A stretch of 64,000 nucleotides of DNA from Colwellia sp. (lineage in GTDB: Bacteria > Pseudomonadota > Gammaproteobacteria > Enterobacterales > Alteromonadaceae), in NCBI GenBank assembly GCA_013215465.1, contig JABSOW010000002.1, positions 1-64,000 on the forward strand. The letters are read 5' to 3'. A model generated the notes under the pieces. It did no database searches. It saw nothing but the letters and a program-made list of their open reading frames with translations, and was not told the DNA's origin. A program made the translations under genes and the position numbers. Of this stretch, positions 18,755-26,804 are shown piece by piece. Position 1 is the first letter of the stretch; each line of letters opens with the position of its first letter.

Positions 18755-19975
18755 CTATCCGCCTACCAATGAAAATAAAGCTTGAAAAAAAGCGTAGTAA
18801 ACAAAGCCCACCATCGCGCCAATAACTAAAATCATCACTGGCTCGATTAGCGCAGTCATACGTTTAACCGCCGTATCAAGACGTTGCTCATAATAAACGC
18901 CCATTTCTTGTAAAATTTGATCTAGGCTACCGGTGCGTTCACCAACGGCAATCATTTGTGTCACCAGCACAGGAATTCTAGGATGCTGAAGGCTACTTGC
19001 CATATCTTTACCCGTTAACACTTTCTTCGCTGCATGATGCATTTTGTCTGAAAATACGCGGTTAGTTAATAATTCCCCGGTTACTTTTAATGACTGATAT
19101 ACAGTGACACCACTGGCTAACAAGGTTGATAAAGCCCAGGTGACTTGTCCCATAGAAGCGGTGGTTAGCATGGGGCCAATCACCGGAATGCGCAGTGAAA
19201 GGTAATCAATGCTTAACCGGCCACGTTTGGTTTGATAAGACAGTAGTAGCAGTACAATGAATACTATTGCTACTGCAATAATCCAAATGCCATTTTGTTG
19301 AATATAATCAGAAGTATCAATTAATGCCTGAGTTGATGCTGGCAATGTTTTTCCCTGCCCCAGCAGAAAATCAGCAAATTTAGGAATAATTTTTAGCATC
19401 ATAAAAGCCGCGACACCAATGGCGGCAATAACCACAATAACGGGGTAAATCATGGCATTAATCATTTGCGCACGCAGTGCCGCCTTTTTTTCTAAATGCG
19501 TCGCTAACCGTTCCATAATCGCGTCTAAATCTCCGGTATTTTCACCGGCGACCATTAGGTTAACTGCCATTTCAGGAAAGACACTAGGGTGTTTTTTCAT
19601 GGCCGCAGACAATGTTTGGCCTGATTCGATATCTTTTAACATTAGCTTTGAGGTTAACCTTAAGCGTGCACTCGATAATTGGGTGTTGGTTAATGTTAAA
19701 GATTCGGTTACGGCTAAACCTGCTCGTAACATAAAGGCCATTTGTCTAAAAAAGAAAATGAGCGCAGACGGTGATACCGAACGTTGTGAAGCGAGCCAGT
19801 CAGAAAAATTCTCTTGGCCGCCAAAGCCGCCTTGGCCTAGGGCCGGTTTTATTGCTAAGACACGTAAATTGCGCTCTCGTAGTGCTTGCGTCGCAGCATT
19901 GATATCAGCGGCTTGTTGCTTGCCTGATAACTCATTACCAGCGGCAGTTAATGCCGTATAAGAAAATAATGCCAT
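18755..19975 (-). CDS. GspF/PilC-family inner-membrane platform protein
   Basis: The 406-aa product has the family's usual length. It shows the two-repeat T2SSF architecture: FFRQMAFMLRAGLAVTESLTL and, about 200 residues later, LSTLLASGVTVYQSLKVTGEL. Membrane segments lie at about 175-200, 225-245 and 380-400, and the GENTGDLDAIMERLA and GERTGSLDQILQEMG motifs are conserved. It anchors the assembly ATPase at the inner membrane. The N-terminus (FSYTALTAAGNELSGKQQA) is canonical. Confidence 0.94.
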   Translation of the reverse strand: MALFSYTALTAAGNELSGKQQAADINAATQALRERNLRVLAIKPALGQGGFGGQENFSDWLASQRSVSPSALIFFFRQMAFMLRAGLAVTESLTLTNTQLSSARLRLTSKLMLKDIESGQTLSAAMKKHPSVFPEMAVNLMVAGENTGDLDAIMERLATHLEKKAALRAQMINAMIYPVIVVIAAIGVAAFMMLKIIPKFADFLLGQGKTLPASTQALIDTSDYIQQNGIWIIAVAIVFIVLLLLSYQTKRGRLSIDYLSLRIPVIGPMLTTASMGQVTWALSTLLASGVTVYQSLKVTGELLTNRVFSDKMHHAAKKVLTGKDMASSLQHPRIPVLVTQMIAVGERTGSLDQILQEMGVYYEQRLDTAVKRMTALIEPVMILVIGAMVGFVYYAFFQALFSLVGG

Positions 19976-19977
19976 GG

Positions 19978-21621
19978 TTACTCTCCTAGCGCCTGATGCG
20001 TTTTAACAATGGTAACATCGCGCACTTCAGCAAGCGTGGTCATGCCTTTTAGTACTTTCTGACAGCCATCTTGCCACATAAAGGTTAAGTTATGTCCTGC
20101 TGCTTGCTCTAGTGCTTCTTCGCTACAACCTTGGGAAACTAATCGCGCTAAACTTTCGTCAAACCACAATGTTTCGAATAAAGCTAAGCGACCTTTAAAG
20201 CCAGTGCCTTGGCAATTTGCACAGCCAATTGAGTCGAATAACGTCAGGGTTTTATCATTACAATCAAACTCGCTTAATTCGTCATCCGTTGCTGGTCTTG
20301 CTTGTTTGCAGTTGTCACATAAGCGTCTTACCAGTCGTTGCGCAATTACCGCGGTCATGGTTGAGCCAATCAAAAAAGCTTCACAGCCAATATCAATCAA
20401 TCGTGTGACTGCGCTCACAGCATTATTGGTATGTAAGGTTGAAAACACTAAGTGCCCGGTCATTGCCGCTTTTACTGAGACGTCAGCGGTTTCATAATCG
20501 CGAATTTCTCCTACCATTAACACATCAGGATCATGTCTAAGTAATGATCGTAATGCCTCGGCAAAGCTGATTTTTAAACCGGTTTGTATTTGTGATATCC
20601 CAGGCATAACATATTCAATTGGGTTTTCAACGGTCATAATATTAATATCAGGTTTATTGATTTCTTGTAAGGCAGCGCACAAGGTGGTCGACTTACCACT
20701 GCCTGTGGGGCCGGTCAGTAAAATCATGCCATAAGGTTTTTTAATGGCTTGTCTGAACTGCTTAAGATCAGCGGCTAACATGCCTAAAGCTGCTAAGGTA
20801 ATACCGCCCGATTGTTGGCCCAATAAACGTAAGGTAACTCGTTCACCTAATCGCGTTGGTGCCGTAGCAACACGGATATTAAATTCGCTATTGATGGGCG
20901 CCGCCAATTTATAACTGCAGCCACCATCTTGTGGCTGACGTTGCTCGGCAATATCTAAGTTGGCTAGCACTTTTATACGAGACACTAAGCCGGCCGCTAT
21001 GCTTGCATCGGCTTCTATTGGGTAATCACGTAACTTACCATCAATGCGTAACCTGACTCTTAGGCCTTCTTCTTCAGTAACAAAATGTATATCTGATGCC
21101 TTGTTTAAAAAGGCTTCTTTGATGATTTCATCGAGTAAATTAACCAGATCAATTTCATCGGTTGCACTAGCATCTGCTGCTTGGTTGGTATTGCGGTTTA
21201 ACTGTCGTTTAATCAGCAAACTCAGATAGTTAATATCGGTCATTGCCAGTGGCAGTAGCTGACCTAATAAGCGTTGAATAGTGTCTATAGCGGCGCGATC
21301 GGTGGGATCTGCAACCACCAAAAATGCCTTGTCGTTTTGCTTGACCGGTAGGATTAACTTACGCTTAATCAAGCTGGCTGGTAACTTCTTAATTAAGCTG
21401 TTATCAATAGAGAGTGCCGCTGGTTCTAAATAAGACAAGCTGTTTTTTTCCGCCACTGCGCGGTGTAAGCTACTGATTGGCAATCGATAATGTGCAAGTG
21501 TCAGTTCAATAACAGAACAACGTTTACGGCGTGCTTCAGCCTTAAGTTTATCTATTGTTGTTGTGTCAAGAAGCCCTGAATGAAGACCGGCCTCAAGTAA
21601 ATTTTCGTCAGTTAACGGCAT
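19978..21621 (-). CDS. GspE/PilB/MshE-type assembly ATPase
   Basis: The 547-aa product has an N-terminal MshEN-like domain (residues about 1-150). The secretion ATPase core has Walker A GPTGSGKSTTL (about residue 300), an Asp box, Walker B LRHDPDVLMVGEIRD and a His box (GHLVFSTLHTNNA). A tetracysteine zinc motif (CDNCKQ and CANCQGTG) is also present. This set marks an extension or secretion motor rather than a PilT retraction motor, which lacks the zinc element. It powers pilin assembly from the cytoplasmic face, together with the GspF-like protein next door. Confidence 0.95.
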   Translation of the reverse strand: MPLTDENLLEAGLHSGLLDTTTIDKLKAEARRKRCSVIELTLAHYRLPISSLHRAVAEKNSLSYLEPAALSIDNSLIKKLPASLIKRKLILPVKQNDKAFLVVADPTDRAAIDTIQRLLGQLLPLAMTDINYLSLLIKRQLNRNTNQAADASATDEIDLVNLLDEIIKEAFLNKASDIHFVTEEEGLRVRLRIDGKLRDYPIEADASIAAGLVSRIKVLANLDIAEQRQPQDGGCSYKLAAPINSEFNIRVATAPTRLGERVTLRLLGQQSGGITLAALGMLAADLKQFRQAIKKPYGMILLTGPTGSGKSTTLCAALQEINKPDINIMTVENPIEYVMPGISQIQTGLKISFAEALRSLLRHDPDVLMVGEIRDYETADVSVKAAMTGHLVFSTLHTNNAVSAVTRLIDIGCEAFLIGSTMTAVIAQRLVRRLCDNCKQARPATDDELSEFDCNDKTLTLFDSIGCANCQGTGFKGRLALFETLWFDESLARLVSQGCSEEALEQAAGHNLTFMWQDGCQKVLKGMTTLAEVRDVTIVKTHQALGE

Positions 21622-21630
21622 ATCATCATC

Positions 21631-22323
21631 CTATAATGCCAACACTAGTTCAGCTTTTAAGGCTTGAGCATAACCACGTAATGGGGTGATGGCTTGTTGC
21701 TCTATTTTTAATCTGACCACAGTAACTTGCCAAGGTAAGTTGTCTAATTCTTGAATAAATGCACGTATACTTCGATATTGTCCAACGAGTTCAATACGCT
21801 GCAACGGCCGGTAATAGAGTGTGTTAGGCGCCATTCTATCGAGCCAATTATAAGAGGCCGGTAATGCGATATCTTTAGTGCTTTCAATTTTTGTGGTTGA
21901 TTTTTTCTTTCTCTTTTTCTGAGCAATAACCTTTACCGCAGGTGCCTTACCTTCAATGCGCTCGTTGGCGGTAATGCGCACTTTAAGATCACGTGCTAGT
22001 TGAGAAACCAATACTCTCAGTTCTTGGGAGTCTATCGGCGCCAGACGTTGTTGCACACTAGTCGCCATATTACTAATGAGTGTCATGGCTTGTTCTTGAT
22101 CATCTAACTGTGAAATAAGTTGTTGAACATCTTGATCAGGTTCATTAGGAATTCTGGCCTTTAAAAGCTTGCGTGCTGTTTTTTCAGCGCTGCGCTCTAG
22201 TGAAGTAATATCTTGATATTTTGGAATAAATCGCAATAGGCTATAAGCACCAAAAATAATAACAAGTACAGTGATCGCAATTAAGATCTGTTCACTTGTG
22301 GTTAACTTTGCCAACTTGTTCAT
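21631..22323 (-). CDS. PilO/GspM-like inner-membrane platform protein
   Basis: The 230-aa product has one N-terminal membrane span (ILIAITVLVIIFGAYSLL) and a coiled coil (about 35-115). After a very basic patch (QKKRKKKS) comes a ferredoxin-like C-terminal domain with YYRPLQRIELVGQYRSIRAFIQELDNLPW. This last motif is typical of PilO proteins. The start overlaps the preceding gene as ATGA. It is expected to pair with the PilN-like part of that upstream protein. Confidence 0.82.
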   Translation of the reverse strand: MNKLAKLTTSEQILIAITVLVIIFGAYSLLRFIPKYQDITSLERSAEKTARKLLKARIPNEPDQDVQQLISQLDDQEQAMTLISNMATSVQQRLAPIDSQELRVLVSQLARDLKVRITANERIEGKAPAVKVIAQKKRKKKSTTKIESTKDIALPASYNWLDRMAPNTLYYRPLQRIELVGQYRSIRAFIQELDNLPWQVTVVRLKIEQQAITPLRGYAQALKAELVLAL

Positions 22324-24089
22324 AATAGCAGTGTCCTATTTGATAAAGACTCAGCACTCACTAACTTTACAATGCGCAATGTCACCGTAAAACCCTCTAA
22401 ATTTAACGGCCCAGTTCGTGCGGCAACATTACTATCTAAAACTTCAAGACCCCAAGACTCTGCCGCCTTCTTTAAGGTTTGGATAAATTGCTGGCCAGCC
22501 GTTTCTGATAATGCCCACGCTTGCAGATTAAAACTTTCAATTTCTACCCGCTTATCTTTTTTTCGGCTTAGGCTACGCGGCATAAAATTAGCTCGTTTAC
22601 CATATTCATCTATTGAATTAACGATAATGTGTTCACTGACAGAGCCTTGTAAAATACCAAGAATCACCTGCACTAAAGATGTACGCTCTGGTAGCTCTTC
22701 ACCAAAAAAAGTAAAGCGCTGTTGTTCTCGTTGTTTATCTGATTTTCGATCTTTTAACTCTTTCTTGCGCTGTTTAACTTGCTTAATATCCCCGTTAATT
22801 CGTTTCATTGCGGTATCAATAATTTGCCATCTGGCATCTATTTCATTCTTATGATATTCAACCATACTGCCCCGCACTAATAAGAACGCTTCAGCAAACA
22901 GTATCAAGAGTAAAATCACACTAAATAGTATGCCGCCCCTTATATTAGGTCGCTGTAATAAAGCAGGTAAGGGTCCGCCTAAACGGACATGACTAAGCCA
23001 ATTACTTTTCCCCATAGCCAAGTAATGAAAGCCAGCCCCCACCATGCCAGGGCTAGATTTTTCAGTAATAGCGTTACTTTCAATGGCAATCACTTCACGA
23101 TCTAAGGCGTTGGCTAAATCGTGAGCGGTAGTGTGATCGTTGGCAGACCAGTTGGCTAGGTAGACCTTGGCGTCATTAGCCACATTCAAGGTATGAAAGC
23201 CTTCTAAACAGCGCTCAAACGGTTTTTTTGATGCGTCTAAATATAAATGTTGCTCAGCAATATGATTATCTTTGGTACGCATGGTAAATGACATGCCACC
23301 ATGTGATTCAATTAGTATTTGTTCTTCAGTGGTATCCGTTAATAAACTTGCACTTGAACCAGCAAGGGGGTACATCGCTTGTAATTTAACCCCTTGCATC
23401 TGAAACACCGTGGTCCAACGTTGCAGTAGTGATTTAGTTACAGCACTCACTTGCCAGAAATACGTCCCAGGAATATCACTGACTTCACCTTGAGCAGACC
23501 AGCCACAGTCAATTAAATCATCATCTGATTTTAACCACTCTTGGCCAGCTAAACAGGCATTCAGTTGACTGCGTTTTATATAACCTAATTCTTCAGCTAA
23601 ATCACCAAAACGGCGTAACGAAAACTTTTCCATCAGTTCTAGTCCACCGGCAGGGTTGGCTCTTCCTTGTTGTAAATCCATTACCGCATCGGCCTGTTCT
23701 TTGGTCATATAACCCCGAGCAATCAGTAAATTACCAACAGAACATTGAGTCGTGTGCTGAGCTAATAAAGGCTCAGCTTCCCAACGGATCAACTCATTCA
23801 TTTGTGCTAACGGACGCGGTTTTTTCGGATCTATTGGCAACTCCAATAGGGTTGATAGCACAGTTGGCGATAATAAAATTGCATCGCCGCCTTCCCAACC
23901 ATCATTTTTAAGGCTAACGATCACTTCTGCCACCGCATCAGCCATATCAGCTTGCTGTGATGTCGCGGTTTGCAGTACGGCTAATTCATTACCTGCACGG
24001 GTGAATACGGCAGCACGCAGTAAAAAACCATCGGTTTCGCAAACTAAAATTGATTTAGCTTTACCCAATTTCAATGATAATTTACGCAT
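22320..24089 (-). CDS. Fused PilM-PilN-like platform protein with inserted helical repeats
   Basis: The product has about 589 aa. The start is taken at the ATG in TAATG, overlapping the previous stop. Residues 1-110 and about 190-370 resemble the actin-like cytoplasmic PilM/GspL/MshI fold. Between them, at about 115-186, sits a helical insert with two similar halves (LLIARGYMTKEQADAV and LAEELGYIKRSQLNACL) like the N-terminal domains of GspE/MshE ATPases. A single membrane span (ILFSVILLLILFAEAFLLV) is followed by a charged coiled coil and a PilN-like periplasmic domain. The architecture recalls GspL, but the insert is unusual. Confidence 0.8.
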   Translation of the reverse strand: MRKLSLKLGKAKSILVCETDGFLLRAAVFTRAGNELAVLQTATSQQADMADAVAEVIVSLKNDGWEGGDAILLSPTVLSTLLELPIDPKKPRPLAQMNELIRWEAEPLLAQHTTQCSVGNLLIARGYMTKEQADAVMDLQQGRANPAGGLELMEKFSLRRFGDLAEELGYIKRSQLNACLAGQEWLKSDDDLIDCGWSAQGEVSDIPGTYFWQVSAVTKSLLQRWTTVFQMQGVKLQAMYPLAGSSASLLTDTTEEQILIESHGGMSFTMRTKDNHIAEQHLYLDASKKPFERCLEGFHTLNVANDAKVYLANWSANDHTTAHDLANALDREVIAIESNAITEKSSPGMVGAGFHYLAMGKSNWLSHVRLGGPLPALLQRPNIRGGILFSVILLLILFAEAFLLVRGSMVEYHKNEIDARWQIIDTAMKRINGDIKQVKQRKKELKDRKSDKQREQQRFTFFGEELPERTSLVQVILGILQGSVSEHIIVNSIDEYGKRANFMPRSLSRKKDKRVEIESFNLQAWALSETAGQQFIQTLKKAAESWGLEVLDSNVAARTGPLNLEGFTVTLRIVKLVSAESLSNRTLLL

Positions 24090-25669
24090 TATTGCACCGC
24101 CCATGTTAGTACTGAGTTATTCACTGGTGAGGTGTTTCGTGGGATCAAACTTATACTCTTGGGGTTGTCGGTATTATTGACCGTGCCGTCATCACAATTA
24201 CCATCAAATAATAGCCCTTGTTCAGCGCCTACTTCACACACAATAGTGAAAGACTTTTCACCGCCACTAAAAGTGGATGAGGCCGGGATGGTTAAGGTAT
24301 TGCCGACAGCTGCTGGGGTATTGCTTGGAATGGTAAAAGTATCACCAGAAGCTATGATTATCGTGTTATCAGTTCGGGTGAAGGCTTGTGATACGATGAT
24401 TAATGGCTCTTGAAAGAAAACTGTTCTGTCAACAAGCTGCGGAGCGGTGCCAGTAAAAGTGATATTAGCGCCATTGGGTAAGCTGACGGTATTACTTAAC
24501 AAAGTACTGCCAGCAGGGAGAATGATGGCAGGCTTGGTAAGGTTTTTGGCTGAGAGTATTGCTGGCGCAATGTAATGGTTGTTAATGATTAAAGTTGTTG
24601 TGCCGCTGAAAGTGAGTGTAGTTACAGACGTTGTTAAAGGGCTAACTTTTCCAGTAGGAAATGTTAACTTGCAGTTTGGGGCACAGTTACTACCAATAAC
24701 AAACTTACTCGATACACCTGCACTGTCGGTATAGGTAATAACTGTGCCAGAGGTTAGTGTTACGCTATCGTTAGGGGAGCCAGTTGTTAATGTCGCACCG
24801 GACACAAAGGTCAATGTTTCTGCATTCTCAACTTCCATGGTGCCAAACTTGGAGAGTAGCAAGGTGTCTTCACTGGGGAAGCTATTGCTAAGTTGAGCGG
24901 AGCTATCGCGTTCTGCAGTAGTATCTAGTTTACTGTTTGTATAACTTAAAATAATTCCTTCTGACGGTGAGCTTAGTCGAAGTCGTAATTCATCTTGCGC
25001 AATAACAATATGATTAGTTTGTTCATTGGTAAAGGTAACATCAATATCTTGCCAATCTGCCCCAAGTGTTACTTGGTAATCTGCAGGTGTTATTAATGCT
25101 TGTACAGCAAAGGGTCTAGGAACATCGTCACTGTCATCAAGGCGATCAAACCCATGACTTACAACGATAAAATCATTTAGAATATTTGGGAAAACCCAAC
25201 CAGAATTTTGCCAGTCATCACTGCCTTCACCTGATCCTTCGCCAGAGTTACCATAACCATCACGAAAATGTACTTCGCCGCTTAGCTCGGTATCGCCGGT
25301 TAAATAGGGGCCACGCCAACCAGCCCACACCTGAGAGTCAAGATCTTGCTGCCATGTGGGAAGAGGAATCTCTCTATTATCACAGTAACGTTGGCTGAGT
25401 AATTCACGTAAACACTCAGGTAAGCGCCCCATATCTGCGGCAAAACCACTGACTTCAGGATGACCATTAATGGTTCTGCTACTGTCTCCAATAATGGCTG
25501 TGCGGATCATTTTAAGGCGATGTTTGGTTTCATCATATTTGGTTTGATCTTCAACGCCTTGAGTTAAAAATAGTGTTGATGAAGCCATTAAGCCCAGTAG
25601 AAAAAGAACTAGCACTATTTCTAATAAGGTGAAGCCTTGCTGGTGAGATAAGCTTAATTTAATAGACAT
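24089..25669 (-). CDS. Very large pilin-like protein (526 aa)
   Basis: The prepilin signature is QQG-FTLLEIVLVLFLLGLMASSTLFL, with an 11-residue leader and the conserved Glu at +5. After the helix comes a pseudopilin-like segment (WAGWRGPYL, FRDGYGN). About 330 residues follow that are rich in Thr, Ser and Val with many short beta-strand repeats ([31 protein letters not shown]). Pseudopilins are normally 130-250 aa, so the distal part is an added domain and may be exposed as an adhesin or tip module. The start overlaps the upstream pilin gene by 16 bases. Confidence 0.88.
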   Translation of the reverse strand: MSIKLSLSHQQGFTLLEIVLVLFLLGLMASSTLFLTQGVEDQTKYDETKHRLKMIRTAIIGDSSRTINGHPEVSGFAADMGRLPECLRELLSQRYCDNREIPLPTWQQDLDSQVWAGWRGPYLTGDTELSGEVHFRDGYGNSGEGSGEGSDDWQNSGWVFPNILNDFIVVSHGFDRLDDSDDVPRPFAVQALITPADYQVTLGADWQDIDVTFTNEQTNHIVIAQDELRLRLSSPSEGIILSYTNSKLDTTAERDSSAQLSNSFPSEDTLLLSKFGTMEVENAETLTFVSGATLTTGSPNDSVTLTSGTVITYTDSAGVSSKFVIGSNCAPNCKLTFPTGKVSPLTTSVTTLTFSGTTTLIINNHYIAPAILSAKNLTKPAIILPAGSTLLSNTVSLPNGANITFTGTAPQLVDRTVFFQEPLIIVSQAFTRTDNTIIIASGDTFTIPSNTPAAVGNTLTIPASSTFSGGEKSFTIVCEVGAEQGLLFDGNCDDGTVNNTDNPKSISLIPRNTSPVNNSVLTWAVQ

Positions 25670-26457
25670 AACACCTGATCCAAGGCTTGGCCATTTGTAT
25701 CTACTGGCGTGATGCAGACATCATTATTGTTGAGTTCAAACTTGCCATCTTCACCTGCACTTATAAGGCGCGGTTGATATAGGGAAGGCGTATTGGTGAT
25801 ATCAACTAATAGCACATAAGGCGTTCCGGCTTTGTTAAGTACGTCACTAGTCGTTTGAATTGACCACTGTACACCAGTGTTTTGTTGATTAACTACATAG
25901 GGATCGGCAATTGCCCAGATAGCATCAGGTATATCGACTAAATTTATGGTGTTGTCGCTTAATGTTAAATATCCATCTTTACGCTGTAGGTAAGGGCCAT
26001 TCCAGCCTCGTTTGGTATCAGGGTTCCATTGCTTTTGAGGATTAGCAGTGGTATCGAAAGGGTTAGTGAATAACATCCAAAGATTAGCTTGGTGCTCACA
26101 CCACGCTATTTTTTGTGTATGGGTTATGCCTGCTTCAGCAGGAAAATTAAACTCACTATTAGGTTGGGTGATAGAGCCACCATTTACGTCATCAGTGCAA
26201 TCGTAGCTACCTTGTGCCGGAAAGCTATTGGTGCCACTGTCTTGACGAAACTGGATCAAGGCTTTACGTATTTGAGTCATTTCAAACTTAGCGACATCAT
26301 AACGGCTTTGGTCTTGCACTCCGTCATAGCTTGTTATGGCTACGGTTGCGGTAATGGCCATTAAGGTGATTACCGTTAATAATTCCATTAAGGTAAAGCC
26401 ATTTTGGCTACTATGCTGTTTGAAATTTTGTGAAAGAAAAAACAATAAACACCCCAT
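25654..26457 (-). CDS. Pilin-like protein, GspG-like globular region
   Basis: The 267-aa product has a 20-residue leader ending at G before FTLMELLTVITLMAITATVAI, a class III prepilin signal. The globular part has GspG-like features: WNGPYLQRKDGYLTL, AIADPYVV, and LISAGEDGKFELNNNDVC, the last matching the SAGxDGxxxxxDD calcium-loop region of major pseudopilins. Two cysteine pairs may form disulphides. It probably forms part of the filament or its initiation complex. It is separated from the first pilin gene by a 290-bp gap with a terminator, and overlaps the next gene. Confidence 0.88.
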   Translation of the reverse strand: MGCLLFFLSQNFKQHSSQNGFTLMELLTVITLMAITATVAITSYDGVQDQSRYDVAKFEMTQIRKALIQFRQDSGTNSFPAQGSYDCTDDVNGGSITQPNSEFNFPAEAGITHTQKIAWCEHQANLWMLFTNPFDTTANPQKQWNPDTKRGWNGPYLQRKDGYLTLSDNTINLVDIPDAIWAIADPYVVNQQNTGVQWSIQTTSDVLNKAGTPYVLLVDITNTPSLYQPRLISAGEDGKFELNNNDVCITPVDTNGQALDQVLCLLN

Positions 26458-26560
26458 TTACTTGTTTTTATATTAAAGTTAAATTTATTCTTTTTGCGCA
26501 ATGATTTTTATAATATTCTGTTTTGTTAATATGTTTCTTTGTTTCTAGATAGCGCTGATT

Positions 26561-26597
26561 AAAAGATAAAGTGGGATAAGACAATGAAACTTATCCC
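26561..26597 (-). terminator. Terminator between first and second pilin genes
   Basis: An 8-bp perfect stem GGGATAAG/CTTATCCC with a 9-base loop is followed, on the minus strand, by a T-rich tract. It lies about 150 bases past the first pilin stop. It would let most transcripts end after that pilin, with read-through to the assembly genes. Confidence 0.75.
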
Positions 26598-26605
26598 GCC
26601 GTATC

Positions 26606-26633
26606 GAATGATAGAACCGATTAACTATCATTC
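26606..26633. repeat. Perfect 9-bp inverted repeat
   Basis: GAATGATAG and CTATCATTC are separated by 10 bases. It lies directly behind the terminator stem and within the most distal copy of the duplicated pilin tail, so it could form a second hairpin in the pilin mRNA. Confidence 0.75.
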
Positions 26634-26804
26634 ATCGCAGCAGAAGCATGCACAACAGTTTGATTAATAGTCCGACTAGTAACTATTAATGATTATCCGT
26701 TGCAGTAGAAGCATCAGTAGCGATTTGATTAATAGTATGAAAAACTATTAGCTATCGTCTGCTGTTGAAGCCGTGGCATCAGCAGCAAGTTGGTCAATAG
26801 TACG
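26621..26804 (-). repeat. Three tandem degenerate copies of the pilin gene 3' end
   Basis: The last codons of the first pilin gene (RTIDQLAADATASTADDS, stop) recur twice downstream of its stop. One copy reads TINQIATDASTATDNH-stop (stop at 26686). The next reads RTINQTVVHASAAMNDS-stop (stop at 26621). Stop-to-stop spacing is 62 and 65 bases, and the three copies lie in different frames. The similarity is clear in both DNA (AATAGTnnGA and CAGTAGAAGCAT blocks) and translation. Confidence 0.85.

Noticed and set aside
26621-26747. The two downstream pilin tail copies as independent small genes
   Set aside because: Neither copy has a start codon with a ribosome site, and they are in different frames from each other. 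They are treated as repeats.
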